From: Hugenholtzia roseola DSM 9546
Lineage (GTDB): Bacteria > Bacteroidota > Bacteroidia > Cytophagales > Bernardetiaceae
Assembly: GCF_000422585.1 (NCBI RefSeq)
Contig: NZ_AUGI01000052.1
Span: 1-58,138 of the forward strand
Direction: 5' to 3'
Length of the DNA stretch: 58,138 bases
Below are positions 13,488-22,865 of this stretch, one piece after another; position 1 is the stretch's first letter, and every line of letters starts with the position of its first letter. Below the pieces are notes generated by a model. That model did no database searches. It was not told the origin of the DNA and worked only from the letters and a program-made list of their open reading frames with translations. Made by a program: the position numbers and the translations under genes.

Positions 13488-15059
13488 ATGTTTGTTGCTG
13501 ATGCTCATTTTATTGCGGAAGTAGAAAACCTTATCAACGATTGGGAGCGTCTTTTGTACGCCTCTGAAAGTTGGGATAAAAACTTCGACCTCGCCTCCTT
13601 TCGCTTTCTACACACGCTCAAAGGCAGTGCTGCCCTTTTTGGATTTGCAGCTTTGGCAGAAACGGCTCATGTTTTGGAATCTTTTTTTGAAACGGCACAA
13701 GCCCAACATAGCCTTACACAGGCAGAAAAAGGCTTCTTTTTGAGTGCCGTCAGCCACTTTCGCTACCTTTTGCATCACGAACCCTTGCAGGGCAAAGATG
13801 CAGAATCGCATGCCGCCTTTCTCCAAAAAGTGGTCTATCACAAAAAAGGGCTGCACAAAAAAGAAATCGCTTCTTATTGGATACACTACCAGCCTGCCAC
13901 CAAAACCGCCAAAGTAGGCATCAAGCCACACCTGCATTTAGACGACCTACAAGCCATAGAAGCCGAAATCGCAATCTTTGATATTGCCACCCCCCAAGAC
14001 GCTCAAAACCTCGCACAAGGGAAAGCCCAAGAATGGGTTATCCTTATTTCGACCAAACTCAAAATCGAAGAATTGCGCAATATTTTCCTTTTTCTTACAA
14101 ATGAATGTAAGCTCGATATTTTGCCCCTAACCTTCGAGGGTGTTCCCCATTTTAATCTCTTTACTTATCCGCAAACGCGCTCTTTCCTACAAAATTATTT
14201 TCAAAGTCCTGACAAGGAAAACCAAAATCCTGCCGCCCTTTCTGATTTTAGCACCTTCAAAAAAGCCCTATCCAACTTTCTAACCCCCTATTGGCAACAG
14301 ACAAAGACCGCTGACGCGCCGACGCACGATTTGGAAAAGACAAGCCCCTCCCTACGTCTTGCACTTTCCGAAATAGATGCTTTGAGCCAACTTGTCGCGC
14401 AAAGTTTGGCGGCACTAAAAGTAGCGCAAATAGAAAAAGCCCAAGAAAATCTTATTTTATTACAAGAAAAAATAAAAAATTGGCAATACGAAACACCCGA
14501 CAAACTCAAACAAAAATGCGATTTGCTTGTCCGCAACCTAAGTCAGGAAGGGCTTAAAAAGGGAACACTAAGCCAAGAGGCGCGTCTGGATTGGCACATC
14601 GAGGCGCAATTAAGGCTGCATAAAACCCAAATAGAGCTATTAGGCGAAATCTTTTTGCACCTGATACGCAATAGTTTTGCACACGCCTTTGCATTTTGGG
14701 CAGAAAAAACAACAAAACCACTTATTTCTATCCACTTTGAAACCCTAAAAGAAGGCGAGCTAATCATTACATATCGCGATAATGGCGCAGGAATAGATGT
14801 AGAAAAAATTAGACAAAAAGCCCTTGATACACAACTTTTTAGCTCTGCCGAATTAGAAAACATGGACGCAGAAAGGCTTGTATCGCTTATCTTTCAAGAC
14901 CGTTTTTCTACCCAAGCCGCAGAAAAATTGTCCCATCTGGCGGGGCGCGGTATCGGCATGGGTATCATCAAGAGCCAAGTGGAAAAAATGGGAGGCAAGT
15001 ATCGCCTTTTGGTAGAAAAAGAGGGCGGATTTGGTTTGGAAATAGTTTTAAATATATAA
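13488..15059 (+). CDS. Hpt-HATPase histidine kinase-like protein (CheA-like)
   Basis: 523 residues from ATG 13488. The N-terminal Hpt domain has HTLKGSAALFG with the phospho-accepting His near residue 40. The C-terminal third is a CheA-type ATPase: HLIRNSFAHAF (N box), YRDNGAGID (G1), FQDRFST and LAGRGIGMGIIKSQVEKMGG (G2). Between them lies ~250 residues without a clear CheA dimerisation or CheW-coupling domain, so it is not a normal chemotaxis kinase; probably a free phosphorelay component with partners elsewhere. A 49-bp tandem duplication covers its 3' end. Confidence 0.8.
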   Translation: MFVADAHFIAEVENLINDWERLLYASESWDKNFDLASFRFLHTLKGSAALFGFAALAETAHVLESFFETAQAQHSLTQAEKGFFLSAVSHFRYLLHHEPLQGKDAESHAAFLQKVVYHKKGLHKKEIASYWIHYQPATKTAKVGIKPHLHLDDLQAIEAEIAIFDIATPQDAQNLAQGKAQEWVILISTKLKIEELRNIFLFLTNECKLDILPLTFEGVPHFNLFTYPQTRSFLQNYFQSPDKENQNPAALSDFSTFKKALSNFLTPYWQQTKTADAPTHDLEKTSPSLRLALSEIDALSQLVAQSLAALKVAQIEKAQENLILLQEKIKNWQYETPDKLKQKCDLLVRNLSQEGLKKGTLSQEARLDWHIEAQLRLHKTQIELLGEIFLHLIRNSFAHAFAFWAEKTTKPLISIHFETLKEGELIITYRDNGAGIDVEKIRQKALDTQLFSSAELENMDAERLVSLIFQDRFSTQAAEKLSHLAGRGIGMGIIKSQVEKMGGKYRLLVEKEGGFGLEIVLNI

Positions 15060-15136
15060 GTTATTTGTGGGACACAAACAACGGCGAGAAATAGTTTTAA
15101 ATATATAAGTTATTTGTGGGACACAAACAACGGCGA
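15039..15136 (+). repeat. 49-bp perfect tandem duplication across the kinase stop codon
   Basis: Bases 15039-15087 and 15088-15136 are identical. Copy 1 includes the last six codons (EIVLNI) and the stop; copy 2 is noncoding. Each copy contains a small hairpin TTTGTG-GGA-CACAAA. Confidence 0.9.
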
Positions 15137-15142
15137 AAAAAT

Positions 15143-15175
15143 AAACCCTAAGTCTTTAAAAGAAACTTAGGGTTT
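15143..15175. terminator. Bidirectional terminator between convergent genes
   Basis: AAACCCTAAGT (15143-15153) pairs with ACTTAGGGTTT (15165-15175), 11 bp with an 11-nt loop, between the kinase and the convergent lipoprotein gene. The same CCCTAAGTC-type hairpin serves the HPPD gene at 20176. Confidence 0.8.
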
Positions 15176-15202
15176 GAGATAAAAACCTGAATAGGCACTT
15201 TT

Positions 15203-15697
15203 TTAGTTGTACTTCACAGCATTGAGCTTGCCTTCTGTAATTTGGCGCGAACCTCCGATACCACAAACACGTGCCTCGAAAGTCCCTGAAACAGTTTTGT
15301 TTTGGGTATCAATAGCGGTGATATTGATTTTGCCACTAACATTGGGCGTGCATAGATTTGAAGCCAAAGTAGAGCCGCCGACAGGGGCAGTACGCAAGAC
15401 AACAGAAGGCACAACGTTATCCTGCACGCTGGTAGAATCGAGAATCAAATTGTATTCGCCTACTTCGGCTCTAAAAGCAACGGCAATGCTCTGCCCGTCG
15501 GCAGTGCTAATGCCTGTGATGACCAAATTATTGCCCGTTTTTACCCCCGTAACTGTGTTTGAGTTCCAAGCCTGCCCCTCGATGCGTGCGTTCATGCGCT
15601 TATTGGGGTCTATTTCCTCGTCGCCTTTACAGGCGTAGAAAAGCGCGGTGGCAGCCAAAAAGAGTAGGATTGCGCCTAATGATTTCTGAATTTTCAT
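15203..15697 (-). CDS. DUF6252-like lipoprotein
   Basis: 164 residues with a lipoprotein signal (lipobox FYAC, Cys22). The mature part has the DUF6252-like pattern of Bacteroidota surface lipoproteins: MNARIEGQAWNSN, GNNLVITGI, then VSGKINITAID..NKTVSGTFEARVC and ITEGKLNAVKYN, a beta-sandwich. Family function unknown. Confidence 0.75.
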   Translation of the reverse strand: MKIQKSLGAILLFLAATALFYACKGDEEIDPNKRMNARIEGQAWNSNTVTGVKTGNNLVITGISTADGQSIAVAFRAEVGEYNLILDSTSVQDNVVPSVVLRTAPVGGSTLASNLCTPNVSGKINITAIDTQNKTVSGTFEARVCGIGGSRQITEGKLNAVKYN

Positions 15698-16023
15698 TTT
15701 TTTCGTTTAATTAGTTTGAATTAGGTTTGGATAAAAAAAGAGATTAAGGCTTCAAACGCAAAGTTTGCTTACAAGGTTTTGCGCCGCAGCCTAAAACGAG
15801 TCTAAAAATTGAGAATTACGCGCTTTTAAGCAAAGTTTTAGGGAAACTTGCTTGCAAAGCACTAACTTTGCAGCAGGATTGTAGTGATAGGGTCGTACAA
15901 TTAGAAAAGTTGAAAATTATCCGAAACCCATCAAACAACAATCCCCTACTGCCCAATTCAGCCACAAAATAGCAAAATCCGCTATCTTTTCAAAACTTAC
16001 AACACCTCAAATTGCAATTTCTT
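15698..16023. other. Intergenic region between divergent lipoprotein genes
   Basis: AT-rich stretch with several short GCAAAGTTTGC-type inverted words (15759-15890) but no clear gene. TATCTTTT at 15983-15990 resembles a -7 box for the gene at 16024, without a good TTG at the right distance. Confidence 0.4.
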
Positions 16024-16554
16024 ATGACAACTATGAGAAAAAAATGGCATCTTACCTTTTCCCTTGCCGCTCTGTGTTTGATGAGCCTTTTTTTAGGAGC
16101 TTGTGAAAACAAAGGTAGCCAACAGACTGAAAATCAGATACAGGAAAGAGAAGCACCTGCCGAAATTTGGAAAGATACCGAATATATGGCGCGAGTCATA
16201 GACCAGCACTTCAAAGAAAATTCGGTTAAGAAAGGACTGCCCGGGGTCATGCCTATCAAAGACCAAGTAACCAAGTCGGAACGCTATATGGGCATCAAAA
16301 AGACCCTACGCGACACGCTCTACCGCATCAACGCCGATGAAATTGTGATGGGAACGCTTATGCGCGAAGGCGGCTTGGAACATGTCGTGGATTTCAAGAT
16401 GATTTGGGATAAAAAGTTAGTCAATCAGGATAGCACCTATGGCGGCTTGAAGGTAAATGATGTGTTCATTCGCCATGCCGATGGCAAATCGCGCTACCGT
16501 TGGGAAAAGGCGGGTGAATATTGGGAACGCATCAATACACAATTAGAACAATAA
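16024..16554 (+). CDS. Putative lipoprotein, unknown function
   Basis: 176 residues from ATG 16024, or 173 from ATG 16033 (MRKKWHLTFSLAALC), which gives a cleaner signal peptide with lipobox LGAC. The mature part is charged, mixed alpha/beta (DTEYMARVIDQHFKENS, then YGGLKVNDVFIRHADGKSRYRWEKAGEYWERI). I do not recognise the family. Followed by an 11-bp hairpin. Confidence 0.65.
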   Translation: MTTMRKKWHLTFSLAALCLMSLFLGACENKGSQQTENQIQEREAPAEIWKDTEYMARVIDQHFKENSVKKGLPGVMPIKDQVTKSERYMGIKKTLRDTLYRINADEIVMGTLMREGGLEHVVDFKMIWDKKLVNQDSTYGGLKVNDVFIRHADGKSRYRWEKAGEYWERINTQLEQ

Positions 16555-16573
16555 TCTTTCTAAATCTTGTGCT

Positions 16574-16613
16574 ACAAATCCTACGCTGCCTTCTTTGGGA
16601 GGGTAGGATTTGT
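16574..16613 (+). terminator. Hairpin after the lipoprotein gene
   Basis: ACAAATCCTAC (16574-16584) pairs with GTAGGATTTGT (16603-16613); no strong T run. Confidence 0.55.
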
Positions 16614-17109
16614 GTTGTTACAACGGTCAGAATGTCAAAAAACGAGGTTTTATGCTTTGCACAAGCCTCCTGAACCCCCACGCTGCCCTCCCCCCATAGG
16701 GGAGGGTTCGAAAACCAAATCATTTTTTTGCATAAATGCAAAAAAATGATACCGCATAAAAGCCCCGCCCTATGGGGGCGGGGTTTGGGGCAGTAATGTT
16801 AAGTTCTGTAAAAAGTCTTGTTTTGTCAAATTTGACACGAAATAAAATTTGGACAGAACCCTATTTTTGGGTTTGAAAATCCTTTTTTATTTCAATCGCA
16901 CTGCGGACAAGGCAATGCCTTGTCCCTACATTTGCACCTGATTTTTAGAATTTAACATCACTGGGGTTTGGGGTGGGGTGTATTTAAGGCTTTTATCGTT
17001 GTAACAACGCCTTAGGATTTGCAACACTTTGCTTAGATAGCGGTTTAAGCCAATAACCGTTGGACTTTTGTCCTGCCCTTCTTCTTTCGTTTCATTTTTT
17101 AGCCCCTTT
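16614..17109. repeat. Intergenic region with several strong hairpins
   Basis: No gene is seen in about 500 bp. It contains CCCTCCCC-CCATA-GGGGAGGG (16686-16706), CCCCGCCC-TATGG-GGGCGGGG (16763-16783), GGACAAGGC..GCCTTGTCC (about 16907-16926), and a 12-bp inverted repeat GTTGTTACAACG (16614-16625) / CGTTGTAACAAC (16997-17008) that brackets the block. The outer inverted repeat looks like element ends, but there is no transposase inside. Confidence 0.6.
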
Positions 17110-18084
17110 ATGAAGCCTTCCATCGAACAGATACAAGCTCCGATTGCAGATGAATTACATCATTTTGAGAAAAAGTTTCGTAGCTTTCTAAAAACAGACG
17201 TATTGCTTTTGGATAAAATTACCAACTATGTAGTCAAGAGCAAAGGCAAGCAGATGCGTCCGATGTTTGTATTCCTGACAGCAGGTTTGTGCGGAACGAT
17301 TAGCGAGGCAACGCATCGAGGCGCGTCTTTGGTCGAGCTGCTGCACACCGCAACCCTTGTGCATGACGACGTAGTAGATGATGCCAATTATCGCAGAGGC
17401 TTTTTTTCGGTCAATGCCCTTTGGAAAAATAAAATCGCCGTCTTGGTAGGCGACTATTTTTTAGCACGTGGCTTGCTGCTTTCCATCGATAATGACGATT
17501 TCGAGCTCCTGCGCCTTGTTTCACAGGCGGTGCGCGAAATGAGCGAAGGCGAACTTTTGCAGATGGAAAAGGCGCGACGGTTAGACATAGACGAAAGCGT
17601 TTATTTTGAAATTATCCGACAAAAAACCGCTACCCTTATCGCTGCCTGCTGTGGAGTAGGGGCAGCTTCGGCAGGAGCTACGCCCGAAATAGTGGCTAAA
17701 ATGCAGGATTTTGGCGAAAAAATCGGTATCGCCTTCCAAATCAAAGACGACCTTTTTGACTACGGCACTGCCGACATCGGCAAACCCATTGGCATAGACA
17801 TCAAAGAGCGCAAAATGACCCTGCCGCTGATTTATAGCCTTACCCAAGCCACTACCAAAGAGAGAAAACATATCTTGTACCTGCTCAAAAACAAGAACGA
17901 AGAAAGCACTACGGTAAAAGAAATCGTACAATTTGTGCGGCAGAAAGGCGGCTTAGACTACGCCAAAGGCAAAATGCAGGCTTTCCGAATACAAGCCGAA
18001 GCCCTATTGGAAGAACTGCCCGCCTCGCCCTACAAAGAAGCCCTGCTCGCCCTTGTTGCATACGCCATAGCGCGTGAGAAATAG
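17110..18084 (+). CDS. Long-chain polyprenyl diphosphate synthase
   Basis: 324 residues from ATG 17110 (MKPSIEQIQAPIADEL). Both Asp-rich motifs of trans-prenyltransferases are present: HDDVVDDA (~residues 84-91) and KDDLFDYG (~215-222), plus GKQMRP. It condenses isopentenyl diphosphate onto an allylic primer to make a C35-C40-type chain, in Bacteroidota usually for the menaquinone tail. The chain length cannot be read reliably. No operon partner nearby. Confidence 0.9.
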   Translation: MKPSIEQIQAPIADELHHFEKKFRSFLKTDVLLLDKITNYVVKSKGKQMRPMFVFLTAGLCGTISEATHRGASLVELLHTATLVHDDVVDDANYRRGFFSVNALWKNKIAVLVGDYFLARGLLLSIDNDDFELLRLVSQAVREMSEGELLQMEKARRLDIDESVYFEIIRQKTATLIAACCGVGAASAGATPEIVAKMQDFGEKIGIAFQIKDDLFDYGTADIGKPIGIDIKERKMTLPLIYSLTQATTKERKHILYLLKNKNEESTTVKEIVQFVRQKGGLDYAKGKMQAFRIQAEALLEELPASPYKEALLALVAYAIAREK

Positions 18085-18301
18085 CCCTTCTATCCTATAA
18101 ACCAGTGGTGTTAAATTCTAAAAATTAGATGCAAATGTAAGGGCAAAGCATTGTCTTATCCGCTATGAGAGTGAGATAAAAAAGGCTTTTCAGACCCAAC
18201 CAACATAGGCTACATAGGCTTAGTCCAAACTTTATTTCGTTTCTAATTTTACAAAACTATAACAAAACAAGGCTTTTCGCAGAACTTAACATTACTACCC
18301 C

Positions 18302-18859
18302 ATGAACCTCGCCTTAGATGCCTATTATAGCCCCCAGAAAGCGCGTGTGGCAGGCGTATTTTTTCGCCATTGGGAAGATAGCACGCCCTACGCCATCGAA
18401 ACCTTAGATTTCTTTTTTGAAAACACCCACAATCCGATAGCCGAATACGAATCAGGGGCATTTTTCAAAAGGGAGCTACCCCTGCTTTTGGCGTTTGTCC
18501 AAAAATACCTACAAAATTTTGAAGAGACGACCCAAAAACTACAATACCAAAATCAGGATTTGGAAACGTTGTTAATTGATGGGTATGTCTTTTTGAACCA
18601 AGACGGAAAAAAAGGCTTAGGGGCTTATTTTTATGAGGCTTTGCAGGCGCGTGTGCCTGTGATAGGCGTTGCCAAAAGGTCATTTTTAGAAAATCAACAA
18701 GGGGTAGCGCGTGTTTTGAGGGGCAAAAGTCAAAATCCGCTTTTCGTTTCCGCCATAGGGCTGCCACTTTCCCAAGCCGCAAACCACCTATCGCAAATGG
18801 AAGGCGCGTATAGAATCCCGACCCTGCTCAAAAGGGTAGATAGCGAAAGTAGGCAATAA
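18302..18859 (+). CDS. nfi: Endonuclease V-like DNA repair nuclease
   Basis: 185 residues, shorter than the ~225 of E. coli Nfi. Endonuclease V landmarks: LALDAYY (first Asp), YESGAFFKRELPLLL (Glu region), LLIDGYVFLN (Asp) and PVIGVAKRSF. These enzymes cut DNA near deaminated adenine (inosine). The N-terminus is compact and the C-terminus ends soon after IPTLLKRVD. Monocistronic. The symbol rests on motif recognition. Confidence 0.75.
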   Translation: MNLALDAYYSPQKARVAGVFFRHWEDSTPYAIETLDFFFENTHNPIAEYESGAFFKRELPLLLAFVQKYLQNFEETTQKLQYQNQDLETLLIDGYVFLNQDGKKGLGAYFYEALQARVPVIGVAKRSFLENQQGVARVLRGKSQNPLFVSAIGLPLSQAANHLSQMEGAYRIPTLLKRVDSESRQ

Positions 18860-18952
18860 AGGCAGAATCCAAATTTTATTTGGCGTTTTTTTTAAAAAAA
18901 AGACGCACCGCCAGCAATTTCCGACCAGAAGGCGAAGAAGCACGCTCACAAT

Positions 18953-18983
18953 TTGCACAAAAAAGCCAAAATTCGTAATTTTG
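18953..18983 (+). promoter_or_regulatory. Promoter of the HPPD gene
   Basis: TTG (18953-18955), 20-nt spacer, TAATTTTG (18976-18983). ATG follows 61 nt later. Confidence 0.75.
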
Positions 18984-19044
18984 AGAACAAAGACCCCACC
19001 CTACTTTGCACCATTTTTTATACACCTCAAAATTCACCAACACT

Positions 19045-20148
19045 ATGAGCAATTCCACCGCCGACATCCTACCTTTGAACGGCACCGACCACATCGAATT
19101 TTATGTAGGAAACGCCAAACAAGCCGCCTACTACTACCAACACGCCTTCGGTTTTGAGTTGGTAGCCTATGCCGGACCCGAAACAGGCGTGCGCGATAGA
19201 GCCTCCTACGTCCTACAACAAGGCAAGATTCGCTTCGTATTCACTACCTCCCTACTGCCCGATTCTGAAATTTCCGAACACGTCCGCTTGCATGGTGATG
19301 GCGTGAAGGTCTTGGCTCTTTGGGTAGATGATGCCGAAAAATCATACTACGACACCATGAGCAGAGGCGCGGTTTCGATACATGCCCCCCAACGCCTACG
19401 TGATGCAGATGGCGAAGTGGTAGTGGCTTCTATCAAAACCTACGGCGATACAGTTCATACTTTTGTAGAAAGAAAAAACTACAAAGGCGTTTTTATGCCC
19501 GGTTTTGTGCCTAAAAAGTCAGACTTTGCCGTTAAGCCCGTTGGTTTCAAATTTGTAGACCACTGTGTAGGCAATGTAGAGTTGGGCAAAATGAACGAAT
19601 GGGTAGAATTTTACCAAAAGGTCATGGGCTTTAATCTCTTAGTAACCTTTGACGACAAAGACATTTCTACCGAATACACAGCTTTGATGTCCAAAGTAGT
19701 TTCAAATGGAAATGGCTACGTCAAATTCCCTATCAATGAGCCTGCCGAAGGTAGGAAAAAATCGCAGATAGAGGAATACATCGAATTTTATCGCGGCGCA
19801 GGCGTGCAGCATATCGCTATCGCTACCGACGATATTATCGAAACAGTAGGCGAATTGCGTCGTCGTGGTATCGAATTTTTGTATGTTCCCGAAACCTATT
19901 ACGACGACCTAAGCGAGCGCGTAGGGGCAATTAAAGAAGATGTAGAAAAGCTCAAAAAACTCAATATCTTGGTAGATAGAGATGACGAGGGCTACCTGCT
20001 TCAAATCTTCACCAAGCCTGTGGAAGACCGCCCAACGCTTTTCTATGAAATTATCCAACGTGAAGGCGCAACTTCCTTTGGCAAAGGCAATTTCAAAGCC
20101 CTTTTCGAGTCGATAGAACGCGAGCAGGCACTACGCGGCAATTTGTAA
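19045..20148 (+). CDS. hppD: 4-Hydroxyphenylpyruvate dioxygenase
   Basis: 367 residues from ATG 19045 (MSNSTADILPLNGTDHIEFYVGNA). Two vicinal-oxygen-chelate halves; Fe(II) ligands in the C-terminal half: DHCVGNVE (His), VQHIAIATDD (His) and LFYEIIQREG (Glu). Converts 4-hydroxyphenylpyruvate to homogentisate in tyrosine degradation. Normal length. Fumarylacetoacetase of the same pathway is at 41568-42866; homogentisate 1,2-dioxygenase is not in the window. Own promoter and terminator, so monocistronic. Confidence 0.95.
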   Translation: MSNSTADILPLNGTDHIEFYVGNAKQAAYYYQHAFGFELVAYAGPETGVRDRASYVLQQGKIRFVFTTSLLPDSEISEHVRLHGDGVKVLALWVDDAEKSYYDTMSRGAVSIHAPQRLRDADGEVVVASIKTYGDTVHTFVERKNYKGVFMPGFVPKKSDFAVKPVGFKFVDHCVGNVELGKMNEWVEFYQKVMGFNLLVTFDDKDISTEYTALMSKVVSNGNGYVKFPINEPAEGRKKSQIEEYIEFYRGAGVQHIAIATDDIIETVGELRRRGIEFLYVPETYYDDLSERVGAIKEDVEKLKKLNILVDRDDEGYLLQIFTKPVEDRPTLFYEIIQREGATSFGKGNFKALFESIEREQALRGNL

Positions 20149-20175
20149 GTCTTTGAAAAAGAGATACAAACCAAT

Positions 20176-20217
20176 AAACCCTAAGTCTTTTTGAAAGGCT
20201 TAGGGTATTTTTTTTAT
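20176..20217 (+). terminator. Intrinsic terminator of the HPPD gene
   Basis: ACCCTAAG (20178-20185) pairs with CTTAGGGT (20199-20206), followed by a run of eight T (20208-20215). Confidence 0.88.
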
Positions 20218-20858
20218 GCGAAAAACAAAGGGCAACATCTTAAAAGTCTTTCCGCTTGCAGGCAGTAGAAGAAGCAAAAAACCATTGTAGGCACAAAGAA
20301 ATAAGCGAGCCAAAGGTTTGGAAAAAAGGCAACTGCTTTTGTCGGTACGATTTTTAGACAAAAAGACTGCCTTCTCTTATACAAGGTAAGAATAGCCGTA
20401 AAAAAGAAGTTTTGACAAGGGCTTAATAGAACAAAAAGCAGCACGCTATTTTTTTTGTGCCAAAAATAGCCCTTCTAAGGCTCAAAAAGCATTTGAAAAA
20501 TAAGGTATAGATGCACAAAACGGATTTTCTATGCAGAATGTTTTTAGAAATTAAGGGGTTTTCCCGACTCCCTTTTTATTTTCAAATGTAAGGGAATAGC
20601 AATTTTTTAGCATTTTTCGCCCTTCCTTTTTCTATCTCCAAAAGAGCATACAAGCCCCAAGTTGTATCAGGGCAACCTAATTAGGCGAAAAACTATCTTT
20701 TTGCGTTCAAAGATTTGAAAGGGGCTTGAAATAAGCGCACCTGATTGGTTGTCTTAGGATTTTGTTTGAAACAGAACCACTTACTTGCTCTATAACAAAA
20801 ACTCACAAAAAAAATATTATCTTTACCCCATGAAACCTTTTATCCCATCTGAGCCTAC
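20218..20858. other. 640-bp AT-rich intergenic region
   Basis: No convincing gene, RNA or repeat is seen. A 76-codon frame on the minus strand (20214-20444) has no initiation context or recognisable composition and overlaps the terminator. The region contains the unmarked promoter of the sensor kinase at 20859. Confidence 0.45.
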
Positions 20859-22079
20859 ATGAAACCAAAAATACATAACTCACAAAACGAATATAGAACC
20901 AAAAGGTTTCGTTCTATTACAATTCGCCTGCCCTTTATGTCTTTTGCCCTATGTTGGATAAGCCTTCTTTTGGGGTCATTTTTTGCCTTGCCCTATTCTG
21001 CGCTTTTTGCCCAAAACGACACGCCTACTATAAGAAACGAAAATGCCGTCGCCGAACTGCATAGTTCAGCCACACCGAGCAACCCAACGCGCCCTACCGA
21101 GGAGTGGCAGATAGAACGCATCTTGAAGGAGGAGAATGAAAGGTGGAGAGAGGTAGTAGAAAGTTATGAGTCGAAGATGACAGGGCTGGTGCTAATTGCC
21201 GCCTTTATGATTTTACTTTTGGTTACGCTTATTTTCTATCATTTTCATCTACAACTGCGCTATCAGAAAAGTTTGGAGGCACAAAATCTGACCATTCGCC
21301 AAAAAAATATAGAGTTGCAGGATTCCTATAAAGCCATTGAAGAAGCCAATCAGACCAAAGACCGCTTACTTTCTATCATCTCACACAATATTCGTAGCCC
21401 TTTGGCTTCGCTTTCGGCTTTTTTGAAACTTATCGAAGAGAATGCTGTCGTATTTTCACCCGAAGAGATACAAAAGCTATCACACGATTTGCAGGGCAGA
21501 GTGGAAAACTTAGGCGTTTTTATGAACAACTTACTCAAATGGGCGCAGGTGCAAAGTGGAAAAATCAATTACAGACCCACAGAAATTGAGGTACAGACCG
21601 TAGCGCAAGACATACAAAACATTTATGATTTAGAGCTAAAAAACAAACAAATTCGCCTCAATATCAGCCTGCAACCGCCTGCTTCCGTTTGGGCAGACGA
21701 ACAGATGTTTCATTTTATTTTACGAAACTTGGTATCGAATGCTATCAAATTTACGCCGCGAAATGGTGAAATTCGCATCAGCAACGCCCTTATAGGAAAC
21801 CAAAATCGCATCTCGGTCAGCGATACAGGCGTAGGCATGACCTTGCAAGAAATTCAGACTATCTTTCAAAGTAAAAAATATTTCACCAAACAAGGCACAG
21901 AATCGGAGCAAGGCACAGGCTTGGGCTTGGTTGTCTGCAAAGAATTTGTAGAGCAAAATGGCGGCACAATAGAAGTAGAGTCCGAAGTGGGCAAAGGAAC
22001 AAGTTTTCATATCTTGCTTCCGCTTGGCAGTAGTGCCACGACACAAAATAATCGCGAAAATGTGGAAGCACTCTGCTAA
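20859..22079 (+). CDS. Membrane sensor histidine kinase
   Basis: 406 residues. A signal-like hydrophobic stretch (residues ~25-50, FALCWISLLLGSFFALPYSALFA), a short periplasmic part, and a transmembrane segment LVLIAAFMILLLVTLIFYHF (~105-125). Coiled-coil linker, then HisKA with SIISHNIRSPLASL (phospho-His) and HATPase: NLVSNAIKFTP (N box), SDTGVGM (G1), GTGLGLVVCKEF (G2). No response regulator is adjacent. No large sensory domain, so its signal is unclear. Confidence 0.88.
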   Translation: MKPKIHNSQNEYRTKRFRSITIRLPFMSFALCWISLLLGSFFALPYSALFAQNDTPTIRNENAVAELHSSATPSNPTRPTEEWQIERILKEENERWREVVESYESKMTGLVLIAAFMILLLVTLIFYHFHLQLRYQKSLEAQNLTIRQKNIELQDSYKAIEEANQTKDRLLSIISHNIRSPLASLSAFLKLIEENAVVFSPEEIQKLSHDLQGRVENLGVFMNNLLKWAQVQSGKINYRPTEIEVQTVAQDIQNIYDLELKNKQIRLNISLQPPASVWADEQMFHFILRNLVSNAIKFTPRNGEIRISNALIGNQNRISVSDTGVGMTLQEIQTIFQSKKYFTKQGTESEQGTGLGLVVCKEFVEQNGGTIEVESEVGKGTSFHILLPLGSSATTQNNRENVEALC

Positions 22080-22433
22080 AAATCATTAAATTTGCGACGG
22101 CTCACGCTTTTTTTGCTCTTTCAATAGGGCTTTAAAGGGCTTTTAAACGCTTTTTAAAGCCAAACTCAAAAACCTCCGTTTCGCCTTTCTTTGCGAAAGG
22201 AAACAAAAAAGCCCCCTTTACGTTTGTAAGGGTATGCACTTTGTTTGAAAATAGTTTGATATATTCAAACAAAGCCTGCAAAAGACAGAAGGCAAATTAA
22301 CTATTCGGCTCTCATTTGGTACAAATTTTAGCCGCGCCTTCGCGCTTTTCCCAAGCCTTTTCTTTGAGGCAGCCTCTTTGAGGGTCTGTCTTTTCCTTAT
22401 ATTTCAAAACATTCAAACCCTTTTTATACTCAC
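22080..22433. other. 354-bp intergenic region
   Basis: Contains GGGCTTTAAAGGGC/GCTTTTTAAAGCC-like short inverted words (22125-22165) and a CCTTTC/GAAAGG hairpin (about 22184-22202). No gene is seen; the trxA promoter should lie in its last 60 nt (TATATTTC at 22399-22406 is a partial -7 box). Confidence 0.4.
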
Positions 22434-22754
22434 ATGGCACAAGTTATTGAAGCAACCGCCCAAAATTTTGACACCCTCATCGCCGCCGACCACCCCGTTT
22501 TAGTGGATTTTTGGGCAGAATGGTGCGGTCCTTGTAAGATGATGAACCCTATCATTCAGGAATTAGCCGAGGAATTGGGCGACAAAGTAACCATCTGCAA
22601 AGTGAATGTAGATGAAGATGCCGACCTTTCTGTTCGCTATGGTATTCGTAGTATCCCTACTATGATGATTTTCAAAAGTGGCGAAATGGTAGATAAGTTA
22701 GTTGGCGCAACCACCAAGCGCGACTTAGCAGGACGTTTGGCAGCTAAAATGTAA
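22434..22754 (+). CDS. trxA: Thioredoxin
   Basis: 106 residues, the standard thioredoxin length. Redox centre WCGPCK (Cys31, Cys34), FWAEWCGPC preceded by VLVDF, and cis-Pro motif IRSIPTMMIF. Cytoplasmic disulfide reductase using thioredoxin reductase. Followed by its own terminator. Confidence 0.96.
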   Translation: MAQVIEATAQNFDTLIAADHPVLVDFWAEWCGPCKMMNPIIQELAEELGDKVTICKVNVDEDADLSVRYGIRSIPTMMIFKSGEMVDKLVGATTKRDLAGRLAAKM

Positions 22755-22790
22755 TTTTTACGCCAAACCGATAGCCTTTTTAAACCTGAA

Positions 22791-22830
22791 AAACCTACAA
22801 AACGTTGTCGTCTTGTAGGTTTTTTATTTT
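22791..22830 (+). terminator. Intrinsic terminator of trxA
   Basis: AAACCTACAA (22791-22800) pairs with TTGTAGGTTT (22813-22822), followed by TTTTATTTTT. Confidence 0.9.
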
Positions 22831-22865
22831 TCGAGCTGTTTTTAGACTTCAAAAAAGCAGCAAGG

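Noticed and set aside
20214-20444. 76-codon minus-strand frame
   Set aside because: Overlaps the HPPD terminator, hydrophobic random-like composition, no initiation context or relatives recognised.
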